A stretch of 7,901 nt of DNA from Desulfuromonadales bacterium (GCA_014859615.1 JACUTX010000116.1:1-7901); one strand, 5' to 3'. Positions 1 to 7,140 are shown, numbered from the stretch's first letter. Notes: generated by a model from the letters alone, not told the origin. A program made the numbers and translations.

Positions 1-205
1 CTATGCAAAGATAAGTCCGAAAAAACGTTGCGGCTGTAAATTTAGTATTTAAGTGTCAGATCAGCCGTTTGGTTCAGTTAAATCAATATTTTCTGTCTTT
101 TTTGGCCCCCTGCCCAAGTGAAGTGGCGAAATACCGGTAACATTAATGGTCAGTGCAAATGTTAAGCAAACGGGCGCAAAAAGCGGCAGTGAGTAAAGCA
201 ATGTG

Positions 206-226
206 GTTGAAGCTTGAGAGTTCAAC
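206..226 (+). other. Small perfect hairpin in the leader
   Basis: GTTGAA (206-211) and TTCAAC (221-226) form a 6-base perfect stem around a 9-base loop, followed by a moderately T-rich stretch (229-245). It ends 45 bases before the ribosome-binding site of the PHP gene. It could be a weak attenuator or simply chance. The stem is AT-rich and there is no uninterrupted U tract, so a terminator role is doubtful. Confidence 0.25.
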
Positions 227-270
227 GTGTTATTGTATTTCGTTTCGTTCGCCTGAACCGGCTGGCGACC

Positions 271-276
271 AGGGAG
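271..276 (+). promoter_or_regulatory. Ribosome-binding site fixing the PHP gene start at 283
   Basis: AGGGAG sits six bases before the ATG at 283. It is the only good Shine-Dalgarno match near the start of this gene. It also argues against the longer in-frame start at 214, whose extra N-terminal residues resemble no PHP protein, whereas a start at 283 puts the first metal-binding HxH motif at residues 8-10, as is usual. Confidence 0.75.
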
Positions 277-282
277 TTTTTT

Positions 283-1149
283 ATGTCAGATTATATCGAC
301 CTGCATCTGCACACCGACTGCTCGGATGGCAGTTACACGTCAAAAGAGATTGTCCAGATGGCAGCAGAAGCCGGTTTGCGGGCTATTTCAATTTGCGACC
401 ACGATACTCTCGACGGTACCGATGCCGCTCTGGCGGCCGGACAGATGTATGATGTAGAGGTGATAACCGGCGTGGAGCTCTCCGTTGTCTGGGAAGAGTA
501 CAATGACGTGCATCTGCTCGGTTATGGTTATGATCATCACAATCCAAAGCTCTGTCAAAATCTGCAGGAGTTTCGCGATTTCAGACGTAACCGCAATGTC
601 CTGATTGTCGAACGGGTCAATGCGCGGCTGCTTGAGCAGAACCGTGAACCTCTCGATGTTGCCGATGTCCAGCGTCGGGCCGCCGGAGCGATCGGTCGGC
701 CGCATATTGCCATGGCGCTGATCGATCACGGTTATGTCCGCACCACCGAGGAAGCGTTCCAGAAATATCTGATCCCCTGCAATGTGCCGAAGCGGCTCTT
801 TGCGATTCAGGAGGCGATCGATCTGATTCACGCGGCCGGGGGGGTTGCCGTCCTGGCACATCCTCAGTTTATCGACCCGCACCGTTCGGTGCTGCTAAAG
901 CTGTTCGATTCTTTTCAACAGCTCGGACTCGACGGGATCGAAGCTTACAATTCCGGGTCGAGTAATGATGATATCGACTGGACCATCACCGCAGCTGTGC
1001 AGCGCAAACTGCTGGTGACCGGCGGGAGCGATTTTCATGGTTCCTCCAAGGGGGATATTGTTATCGGGCGGGGCCGTGGCAACCTGAAGACGCCGTACCG
1101 CTGCGTCGAAGCTATTTACGAGGCGATTGCTCGCCGGACGGTTCAATGA
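283..1149 (+). CDS. PHP-domain phosphoesterase, YciV/RNase AM-like
   Basis: A cytoplasmic metal-dependent phosphoesterase of 288 residues, close to the ~290 usual for the YciV family. PHP motifs are seen in order: HLHT (H8, H10), D15, the CDHDT block (D39, H40, D41), GVEL (E65), H77, GRPH (H141), AHP (H193) and GSDFH (D250, H252). Together these can supply the trinuclear metal site. The GVELSVVW stretch near residue 63 closely matches E. coli YciV. YciV (RNase AM) is a 5'-3' exoribonuclease that trims rRNA 5' ends, and relatives hydrolyse 3',5'-bisphosphonucleotides. The exact substrate here is inference. The start at 283 was chosen for its AGGGAG site. The stop overlaps the rlmKL start in ATGA, so the two are translationally coupled. 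It could instead be a generic PHP nucleotidase. Confidence 0.9.
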   Translation: MSDYIDLHLHTDCSDGSYTSKEIVQMAAEAGLRAISICDHDTLDGTDAALAAGQMYDVEVITGVELSVVWEEYNDVHLLGYGYDHHNPKLCQNLQEFRDFRRNRNVLIVERVNARLLEQNREPLDVADVQRRAAGAIGRPHIAMALIDHGYVRTTEEAFQKYLIPCNVPKRLFAIQEAIDLIHAAGGVAVLAHPQFIDPHRSVLLKLFDSFQQLGLDGIEAYNSGSSNDDIDWTITAAVQRKLLVTGGSDFHGSSKGDIVIGRGRGNLKTPYRCVEAIYEAIARRTVQ

Positions 1150-3290
1150 TGAATATCGACGCCACGCGTGATTTTTTTGCCACAGTTCCGAAGGGGATCG
1201 AAGATCTGCTTGCCGATGAACTGACGCAACTCGGTGCATTAAGTGTCAAACCTATTACCGCCGGCGTAGCCTTTTGCGGCACGCTGGAGACCGCTTACAG
1301 GGTCTGTCTCTGGTCCCGTCTGGCGAGTCGGGTTTTGATGCCGGTGAGCAACTTTATCGCAACGGATCCCGATCAGCTCTATGCAGCGAGTAACGGTTTC
1401 CCGTGGGAGGATCATTTTTCGGTCGATCAGACCTTTGCGGTCGAGGCGACCCTGGTCGGATCAAAATTGAACCACTCGCATTACGCCGCCCTGCGGGTCA
1501 AGGATGGTGTGGTCGATCGCTTCCGCGATCGGGGCGGTGACAGGCCGTCGATCGATACACACAATCCTGATCTGCGCATCAATATGCATCTGCGCGGCAG
1601 ACGCGGGACCCTCTCTCTCGATCTCTCCGGCGAGAGCCTGCATCGGCGTGGCTATCGTCAGGAGAAGGGGGTGGCACCGCTCAAGGAGAGTCTGGCGGCT
1701 GCGGTTCTGCTGCAATCCGGCTGGCAGAAGATTGCCGCTGATGGTGGCCCTTTTTGTGATCCGATGTGTGGATCCGGCACCCTGCCGCTCGAAGCAGCGA
1801 TGATCGCCGCCGATATGGCACCGGGGCTGTTGCGGGAGCGGTTCGGTTTCATGGCCTGGATCGGGCATGATGATCCCCTCTGGCAGAGACTTCACCAGGA
1901 AGCGACGTCGCGCCGCGCGATCGGACTGCAACATCTGCCGAAAATTATCGGTTTTGACGCTGACCCGTTGATGATTCGCAACGCTCTGATCAATGCCGAA
2001 CTCTGCGGGCTGGAGAAGGTTGTCCACTTCGAAAAGCGCTCGATCCAGTCGAAAGAGCGGCTCCTCCCCGAGAGCTTTGGTCGGCCGGGGCTGGTGGCGG
2101 TCAACCCTCCTTACGGGGAACGCCTCGGTCAGCGCAAAGAGCTCTATACCGTCTACCGGAGTCTGGGTGAACGACTCCTGGCCGAAGGGGGCGGCTGGCG
2201 AGCGACGGTGCTGACCAGCGACAGTGAACTCGGCAATGCCATCGGACTTAAGCCCCACAGCAACAGCGAACTGTTTAACGGCGCGATCCCCTGTCGCTTG
2301 TTGCAGTTTGATGTGCCGCTGGAGTCCGAACCGATCCCGATCAGCGGCGCGTTGTCGGCCGGGGCCGAAATGTTCGCCAATCGCCTGCGCAAGAATCTGA
2401 AACGTCTCGGTCGCTGGGCCAAACGGCAATCGATCAGTTGTTACCGACTCTACGATGCCGATATGCCGGAATATTCTGTCGCCATCGATCTGTATGGTGA
2501 TGCAGTGCATGTGCAGGAGTACGCGCCGCCCGATTCGATCGATCCGGTCGATGCTCATGCCCGTCTGCAGGATGTGCTGGCGGTCATTCCTGACATCCTG
2601 TCGATTCCGCCTGAAAAAGTTTTTTTAAAGCTCCGACTGCGTCAGCGCGGCAAAGAGCAGTATCAGCGCCAGGCGCAGACCGGAGCTTTTTTTGAAGTCG
2701 AAGAAGAGGGTGCCCGTCTGTTGGTCAACCTGACCGATTATCTCGATACCGGTCTGTTTCTTGATCACCGGCCGGTGCGTCGACTTATTAAACAACAGGC
2801 AGCCGGAAAACGTTTTCTCAACCTGTTTGCCTATACGGCAACAGCGAGTGTCCAGGCGGCTCTCGGTGGGGCGATTTCAACGACCAGTGTCGATATGTCG
2901 TACACTTATCTCGGCTGGGGGAAGCGCAATTTTGAACTGAATGGAATGAGTCCGGACAGACACCGACTGATTCAGGGGGATTGCCTCGAATGGATGACTG
3001 CGACCAAGGAGCGCTTCGATCTGATTTTCCTCGATCCGCCGACCTTCTCCAATTCGAAGCGGATGGAAGAGTCGTTCGATATCCAACGTGACCATGTCCC
3101 TCTGGTTCTGGCCGCGAGTCGGCTCCTGGCGGACGGTGGTATTCTTATTTTCTCCACGAATAAACGGCGTTTCAAGCTCGATACCGAAGCCCTGTCCGGA
3201 TTAAAGATCAAGGAGATAACGAAGCAGACTTTTGATGAAGATTTTGCCCGACGACCGCAGATTCATAGTTGCTTTTGGATCACGCGCTGA
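1146..3290 (+). CDS. rlmKL: Bifunctional 23S rRNA (guanine-N2/N7)-methyltransferase RlmKL
   Basis: A fusion of two SAM-dependent methyltransferases, 714 residues against about 700 in E. coli RlmKL (YcbY). There the RlmL half makes m2G2445 and the RlmK half makes m7G2069 in 23S rRNA. Visible parts: a THUMP-type RNA-binding region (~50-165); the first methyltransferase with SAM motif DPMCGSGTLPLEAA (205-218) and catalytic motif NPPYGERL (320-327); and the second with GLFLDHRP (536-543), SAM motif NLFAYTATASVQAA (559-572) and DPPTFSNS (630-637). All motifs look intact, so both activities are expected. Translation starts at the ATG overlapping the PHP stop codon; the next in-frame ATG, one codon later, is equally possible. 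There is only a weak ribosome-binding site, so initiation probably relies on coupling. Two T7 runs (2620-2626, 2687-2693) lie in the N-terminal part of the RlmK half. Confidence 0.96.
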   Translation: MMNIDATRDFFATVPKGIEDLLADELTQLGALSVKPITAGVAFCGTLETAYRVCLWSRLASRVLMPVSNFIATDPDQLYAASNGFPWEDHFSVDQTFAVEATLVGSKLNHSHYAALRVKDGVVDRFRDRGGDRPSIDTHNPDLRINMHLRGRRGTLSLDLSGESLHRRGYRQEKGVAPLKESLAAAVLLQSGWQKIAADGGPFCDPMCGSGTLPLEAAMIAADMAPGLLRERFGFMAWIGHDDPLWQRLHQEATSRRAIGLQHLPKIIGFDADPLMIRNALINAELCGLEKVVHFEKRSIQSKERLLPESFGRPGLVAVNPPYGERLGQRKELYTVYRSLGERLLAEGGGWRATVLTSDSELGNAIGLKPHSNSELFNGAIPCRLLQFDVPLESEPIPISGALSAGAEMFANRLRKNLKRLGRWAKRQSISCYRLYDADMPEYSVAIDLYGDAVHVQEYAPPDSIDPVDAHARLQDVLAVIPDILSIPPEKVFLKLRLRQRGKEQYQRQAQTGAFFEVEEEGARLLVNLTDYLDTGLFLDHRPVRRLIKQQAAGKRFLNLFAYTATASVQAALGGAISTTSVDMSYTYLGWGKRNFELNGMSPDRHRLIQGDCLEWMTATKERFDLIFLDPPTFSNSKRMEESFDIQRDHVPLVLAASRLLADGGILIFSTNKRRFKLDTEALSGLKIKEITKQTFDEDFARRPQIHSCFWITR

Positions 3291-3324
3291 TTCCGGTCAA
3301 TTTTATTTCCCCTTGATCGTTCTT

Positions 3325-3354
3325 TTGTTAAGGTTGCGTGGAAATTCATAGATA
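3325..3354 (+). promoter_or_regulatory. Weak candidate promoter for the TRAP operon
   Basis: The 126-base gap between rlmKL and tatT is AT-rich, and the functional break makes a promoter likely. The best sigma-70-like pairing I see is TTGTTA (3325-3330) and TAGATA (3349-3354) with an 18-base spacer, which is a poor match. A better isolated -10-like hexamer, TATATT (3395-3400), has no matching -35 and lies too close to the start codon. I see no terminator hairpin after rlmKL, so read-through is also possible. Confidence 0.2.
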
Positions 3355-3416
3355 AGTTTGTTGCCAGCTCTTTTCGTCGGTCTGTTCAGCGAAATATATT
3401 CAAGCGGAATAAATAA

Positions 3417-4277
3417 ATGAAGATGCAGTGTAAAACCAGTCGGATCGTCAATACTTTTCTACTCCTTCTGTTTCTGGGTCTGACTTTGTCGGCTTGTGGT
3501 TTTTCCGGTTTGCAGGACGGCTTCTCCCGGGCACTCATGAATCAGTCCGATCCCGAGACAGTACGTGAAGCGCTGCCAGCTTATCTCGTGATGACGGATG
3601 CGATGATTGAGGCTGACCCGAAAAATATCGGGCGTCTTAGCACCGGTGCCGAGCTTTATAGTGCATTTACGACACTGTTTCAACATGAACCGGCGCGGGC
3701 CAGACTCCTGGCTGATCGGGCTCGCAGTTATGGTGAACAAGCTTTTTGTCTCCGGGCAGCTGTCGATTGCGATCTCGCAAAACTCGACTTTATGAAGTTC
3801 TCAGAAGTTTTGACAACGTTTGATGATGATGATGTTTCTGTTCTGCTCAGTTACGCAACCGGTTGGCTCGTCTGGGCCGATACTCATCGTGACGATTGGG
3901 CGGTTGTTGCCGGACTCCCGAAGGTCCAGGCCGCTCTGGAGCGGATTGTGGTGCTGAAAGAAAATTTTCGTTATGGAGCTGCCCACAACTATCTCGGCAT
4001 TTTGAAATCTTTACGCCCCCCCTCGCTGGGGGGGGAACCGGAAGAAGCAATGGCGCATTTTGAGCGTGCACTTGAGCTGTCGGATGGACGCAACCTGTCG
4101 GCCCGCACTGATTATGCCGAGTACTATGCTCGTCTGATCTACGATCGAAAGCTGCATGATCGTCTGCTCAATGAGGTGTTGCAGATGCCGGCGCAAGCGC
4201 CGGAACTGACCCTGATCAATAGTCTCGCCAAACGTCGGGCCCGTCTGCTTCTCGACAGCGCCGAAGATTACTTTTAA
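3417..4277 (+). CDS. tatT: TRAP transporter TatT-like lipoprotein
   Basis: A 286-residue predicted lipoprotein: basic N-terminus, hydrophobic core (residues ~12-23) and lipobox LSAC with the lipidated Cys27. Gly28 at +2 fits outer-membrane sorting under the E. coli rule. The rest is helical and TPR-like, for example residues 88-112 and 186-222, with the TPR-style stretch EEAMAHFERALEL at 209-221. The conserved Y/R-rich C-terminal part (DYAEYYARLIYDRKLHDRLL) resembles the TatT family typified by T. pallidum Tp0956, a periplasmic TPR-fold partner of a TRAP binding protein. It stands first in an operon with dctP, dctQ and dctM, which supports the call. The ribosome-binding site is weak (GCGGAA at 3404-3409), and an alternative ATG lies at 3423. 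A C7/G8 hairpin in codons 200-207 is odd. The ligand is unknown. Confidence 0.85.
   Translation: MKMQCKTSRIVNTFLLLLFLGLTLSACGFSGLQDGFSRALMNQSDPETVREALPAYLVMTDAMIEADPKNIGRLSTGAELYSAFTTLFQHEPARARLLADRARSYGEQAFCLRAAVDCDLAKLDFMKFSEVLTTFDDDDVSVLLSYATGWLVWADTHRDDWAVVAGLPKVQAALERIVVLKENFRYGAAHNYLGILKSLRPPSLGGEPEEAMAHFERALELSDGRNLSARTDYAEYYARLIYDRKLHDRLLNEVLQMPAQAPELTLINSLAKRRARLLLDSAEDYF
4016..4035 (+). repeat. Intragenic C7/G8 hairpin in tatT
   Basis: Seven Cs (4016-4022), the loop TCGCT (4023-4027) and eight Gs (4028-4035) form a 7-base-pair all-G:C stem within codons 200-207 of tatT (R-P-P-S-L-G-G-E). Both arms are homopolymers, so they are prone to slippage in replication or sequencing. A one-base change would throw the last ~80 residues out of frame. 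The frame is intact in this sequence. Confidence 0.85.
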
Positions 4278-4295
4278 ACGAAACAGGATTATGCG

Positions 4296-5309
4296 ATGAA
4301 TCTGCCACGCCTTATCTCCGTCATTTTTTTGAGTCTGTTTCTCCCCGCCACTCTCTATGCGACGACCTTGAAGATCGCCACCGCCGCACCCGAAGGTTCG
4401 AGCTGGATGCGTGAACTGCGCGTCGGTGCCACTGAAATCAAAGAGCGGACCGAAGGCCGGGTGGAGATCAAATTCTTCGCCGGTGGAGTGATGGGGAACG
4501 ACAAGAGTGTGTTACGCAAAATGCGTGTCGGTCAGCTGCATGGCGGTGCTTTTACGACCGGTAGTCTTGTCGATATTGCGCCGGATGCCGATCTGTTCAG
4601 CCTGCCGTTGATTTTTCGTTCGGACGATGAAGTCGTTTATGTACGCAGCCGCATGGATGCAGATCTGAAACAGGTCATTGAAGAGTCAGGTTTTGCCTGT
4701 TTCGGTTTTGCCGGCGGTGGTTTCGCTCTGTTGATGTCGGGAAAACCGGCCCGGACTATTGATGATGTGCGAGGGAGTAAAATCTGGGTACCAGAGGGGG
4801 ATCGTGTCAGTTATCGGGCGATGGCGTCGCTCGGGCTCTCTCCGGTGACTCTCCCGATCACCGATGTGATGACCGGTCTTCAGGCCGGGCTGGTCGAGGT
4901 GATTGCCGCCACCCCGAGCGGAGCACTCGCTTTTCAATGGCATACGCGCATCAAGTATGTGACCAATACGCCGCTCTCCTATCTCTATGGGACCCTGGTG
5001 ATTGATAAAAACGTTTTCTCAAAACTTTCTTCGGCAGATCAGCAGGTTGCCCGTGAGGTGATGGGCAAAATCTATGTCAAGCTCGATCAGGCCAATCGTC
5101 TCGACAACGAGGCGGCGACTCAAGCGATGGTCGATGCCGGGATTGTTTTTATCGATTCACCAGCAGAAGAGATTGTACGCTGGCGATCCGTTGCCGATAG
5201 CCTGGTGAGCGACATGCGCCGTGAGGGGGTCTTCTCCGCCGTTCTCTATGATCGCCTGCAGCAGTTACTTAAAGAGTATCGCAGCGGCCAGGTCACAACG
5301 AAACCATGA
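4296..5309 (+). CDS. dctP: TRAP transporter substrate-binding protein, DctP family (TatP-like)
   Basis: The periplasmic binding subunit of the TRAP transporter, 337 residues with an N-terminal signal peptide (hydrophobic core ~6-20, probable cleavage after the YA at 21-22). DctP-fold marks are the start of the mature protein (TLKIATAAPEGSSW, 24-37), the FAGGVMGND stretch (61-69), VRGSKIWVP (158-166) and LQAGLVEV (195-202). In classical DctP/SiaP proteins the matching segments read like GLKLRVP and a DGQEN-like patch. Here the carboxylate-binding Arg is replaced by Trp164 and the patch reads EVIAATP, so the ligand is probably bound differently. It lies 18 bases after tatT with a CAGGA site (4284-4288) seven bases before the ATG. 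A three-codon ATG-CGA-TGA reading frame in the gap overlaps the start. The stop overlaps dctQ by four bases. Confidence 0.93.
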   Translation: MNLPRLISVIFLSLFLPATLYATTLKIATAAPEGSSWMRELRVGATEIKERTEGRVEIKFFAGGVMGNDKSVLRKMRVGQLHGGAFTTGSLVDIAPDADLFSLPLIFRSDDEVVYVRSRMDADLKQVIEESGFACFGFAGGGFALLMSGKPARTIDDVRGSKIWVPEGDRVSYRAMASLGLSPVTLPITDVMTGLQAGLVEVIAATPSGALAFQWHTRIKYVTNTPLSYLYGTLVIDKNVFSKLSSADQQVAREVMGKIYVKLDQANRLDNEAATQAMVDAGIVFIDSPAEEIVRWRSVADSLVSDMRREGVFSAVLYDRLQQLLKEYRSGQVTTKP

Positions 5310-5818
5310 ACTCTTCTTTTTCCGCAGTCATCCATCGTCTGCGCCGGATCTGTACGGTATGCGAAGACAGCCTGCTCACCCTGATGCTCTTCGCGATGAT
5401 CGGACTCGGTACGTTGCAGATTGTGCAGCGTAATTTTTTCGGAGGTGGTTTTGTCTGGAATGATGAACTGATCCGTCTGCTGGTCTTGTGGGTCGCCATG
5501 GCCGGTGCCGTTGCTGCCAGTCGTGATGACCGCCATATTGTCATCGATCTTCTTTCAAAATTTCTCAACGCCAGGGATGCGCTGACGGTGCGTACAATGA
5601 TTGATTTATTCACCGCCGTTGTCTCTGCTCTTTTGACCTGGCATAGCGCCCGGTTTGTCCAGGGTGAATGGGCGTATGGCGCAACACTGTTTTCCGGTGT
5701 TGCCGCCTGGCCTTTTGAACTGGTCATTCCGATCGCTTTTGCCATTATCACCTACCGTTACACACTGTATCTTTTTCTGCATGCCCGTCAGGCGCTCGAT
5801 TTGTGGCGGACGATATGA
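5306..5818 (+). CDS. dctQ: TRAP transporter small permease subunit DctQ
   Basis: The small inner-membrane subunit of the TRAP transporter, 170 residues, typical for DctQ. Four hydrophobic segments are seen at about 22-41, 54-73, 98-117 and 136-157. The family signature between and within the first two helices is present: W51 followed by DELIRLLVLW (53-62), then a GA and a charged RDDRHIVID (73-81). The subunit pairs with DctM and is thought to scaffold it in the membrane. It begins in an ATGA overlap with the dctP stop and has no strong ribosome-binding site of its own, so it is probably translated by coupling. It ends in another ATGA overlap with dctM. Confidence 0.93.
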   Translation: MNSSFSAVIHRLRRICTVCEDSLLTLMLFAMIGLGTLQIVQRNFFGGGFVWNDELIRLLVLWVAMAGAVAASRDDRHIVIDLLSKFLNARDALTVRTMIDLFTAVVSALLTWHSARFVQGEWAYGATLFSGVAAWPFELVIPIAFAIITYRYTLYLFLHARQALDLWRTI

Positions 5819-7092
5819 TCTTTGCTTTTCTTTTGATTCTACTCGCTCTGGCCGGCGCGCCTCTCTTCGCCATTATTGCCGCCAGCAGCATGTGGGGGTT
5901 TTACAGCTCTGGAATCGATCTTTCGGTGCTGGCGATTGAAATTTTTCGGATCGCCGAGATGCCGATTCTGCTGGCGATTCCGCTTTTTACTTTTGCTGGT
6001 TATCTCCTCAGTGAAAGCGGGGCGCCTGGTCGTCTGGTCCGACTGACCCGCGCTTTTATCGGCTGGATTCCGGGCGGACTTGCGATCGTTGCTCTGGCGG
6101 CCTGTGCTTTTTTTACCGCCTTTACCGGTGCCTCAGGCGTGACGATTATCGCCCTCGGCGCGCTCCTCTATCCGGCCCTGATCGAAGATGGCTACAGTGA
6201 AAATTTCAGTCTCGGCCTGGTTACAACGTCCGGCAGTCTCGGTCTGCTGTTCGCCCCCTCTCTGCCGCTGATCCTTTACGGGATTGTCGCCCAGCAGGCC
6301 GCAGTCGGCGCCGGGGTCTCTATCGACCGGCTGTTTTCAGCTGGTCTGCTCCCCGGCTTGTTGATGCTCGTTCTGCTCGGTGGCTGGACCATCTGGCGCA
6401 ATCGCAAGAATCGAGTGCCGATTGCCCGTTTCTCCGGACGACAGCTGCGGGCCGCAGTCCGTGAATCGATCTGGGAAATCCCGTTGCCGATCGTGGTTCT
6501 CGGTGGAATTTACAGCGGCTATTTTGCCGTTTCGGAAGCCGCGACAGTGACCGCCGTTTATGTGTTGATTGTTGAGGTCTTTATTCTGCGGGAGATTTCG
6601 TGGAAAAGCTTGCCGGATCTGGTTCATAAATCGATGAGTCTGGTCGGCGGCATCATGTTGATTCTCGGTCTCTCCCTCGCCTCGACCACTTATCTGATCG
6701 ATGCCGGCATCCCGACCGAGCTGTTTCTTCTCGTCAAGGAGTATGTCAGCAGTCCTCTGACTTTTCTGCTCCTGCTCAATCTCTTTTTGCTGGTACTCGG
6801 AGCGATTCTCGATATCTTCTCCGCTCTGGTCCTCGTGGTGCCGCTGATCCTGCCGGTCGCGATCGGTTTCGGTATCGACCCGCTACACCTCGGGATTATC
6901 TTTTTAGCCAATATGCAACTCGGCTACCTGACCCCCCCCATCGGCCTTAATCTGTTTATCTCCAGTTATCGTTTCGAACAACCGATTACCCGAATCTACA
7001 GGGCGACCGTCCCGTTTTTTATCGTGCTGCTCTTCTCCGTCCTGATCATTACTTATTGGCCGGCGTTGTCGCTCTGGTTGCCGAACCTTTAA
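5815..7092 (+). CDS. dctM: TRAP transporter large permease subunit DctM
   Basis: The large inner-membrane transport subunit, 425 residues from the ATG at 5815, the usual DctM length. It is hydrophobic throughout, with about a dozen membrane segments. Signatures: IPLFTFAGYLL (55-65), TGASGVT (104-110), the second-repeat stretch GYFAVSEAATVTAVY (235-249), a D333-centred stretch running into VVPLILP (341-347), and LGYLTPPIGLNLF (369-381). The GASG and TPP-G elements occur in regions that bind Na+ in structurally known TRAP transporters, so Na+-driven uptake is expected. A GTG at 5803 could give four more residues. I prefer 5815 because it repeats the ATGA overlap seen at the dctP-dctQ junction and gives the family's usual hydrophobic N-terminus. 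It is the last gene of the operon and converges on the HEPN/MNT pair. Confidence 0.95.
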   Translation: MIFAFLLILLALAGAPLFAIIAASSMWGFYSSGIDLSVLAIEIFRIAEMPILLAIPLFTFAGYLLSESGAPGRLVRLTRAFIGWIPGGLAIVALAACAFFTAFTGASGVTIIALGALLYPALIEDGYSENFSLGLVTTSGSLGLLFAPSLPLILYGIVAQQAAVGAGVSIDRLFSAGLLPGLLMLVLLGGWTIWRNRKNRVPIARFSGRQLRAAVRESIWEIPLPIVVLGGIYSGYFAVSEAATVTAVYVLIVEVFILREISWKSLPDLVHKSMSLVGGIMLILGLSLASTTYLIDAGIPTELFLLVKEYVSSPLTFLLLLNLFLLVLGAILDIFSALVLVVPLILPVAIGFGIDPLHLGIIFLANMQLGYLTPPIGLNLFISSYRFEQPITRIYRATVPFFIVLLFSVLIITYWPALSLWLPNL

Positions 7093-7140
7093 GGGGAGAA
7101 TATAGAATACCCCTAAGCGGCAAGAATTTCTCCCTGCCGC
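7092..7140. terminator. Possible shared terminator structures at a convergent junction
   Basis: Only 20 bases separate the dctM stop from the stop of the convergent MNT gene. AGGGG (7092-7096) pairs with CCCCT (7110-7114) around a 13-base loop. GCGGCA (7117-7122) pairs perfectly with TGCCGC (7135-7140) around a 12-base loop, inside the last MNT codons. Neither is followed by a clear U tract on either strand. If they act at all, they would be weak bidirectional terminators or 3'-end protecting structures. Confidence 0.3.

Larger units (their letters stand above)
1..282. other. AT-rich non-coding leader upstream of the PHP gene
   Basis: No credible gene is seen here on either strand. The short open frames have no ribosome-binding site and no family resemblance. 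The stretch is clearly richer in A and T than the genes that follow, as expected for a region holding the promoter and 5' leader of the PHP-rlmKL unit and possibly the 3' tail of an upstream gene. I see no well-spaced sigma-70 promoter and no clear sigma-54 -24/-12 site. The only structure I can support is the small hairpin at 206-226, listed separately. Confidence 0.6.

Noticed and set aside
139..200. A possible c-di-GMP-I (GEMM) riboswitch, because GCAAAC and GGGCGCAAAAAGC resemble its conserved GGCAAACC and GGGACGCAAAGC segments
   Set aside because: The two segments are almost adjacent here, with no room for the hairpin that separates them in the real riboswitch, and no flanking P2 stem is seen.
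214..282. An upstream in-frame ATG extending the PHP protein by 23 residues
   Set aside because: The extension has no ribosome-binding site and unusual composition, while the ATG at 283 has AGGGAG six bases upstream and places the HxH motif at the usual distance from the N-terminus.
388..882. A 164-codon open frame on the - strand opposite the PHP gene
   Set aside because: It lies inside a gene with all PHP motifs intact, has no recognisable family features and no ribosome-binding site that I can support.
1461..2558. A 365-codon open frame on the - strand opposite rlmKL
   Set aside because: It is fully antisense to a well-conserved methyltransferase gene, its translation shows no domain logic, and long antisense frames are common in genes with this codon bias.
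3291..3416. A terminator after rlmKL
   Set aside because: The only complementary arms (CACGC near 3281 and GCGTG near 3336) are about 50 bases apart with no U tract, so they do not make a credible terminator.
5803..5814. A GTG start adding four residues to DctM
   Set aside because: The ATG at 5815 gives the normal N-terminus and the same ATGA overlap seen at the preceding junction.
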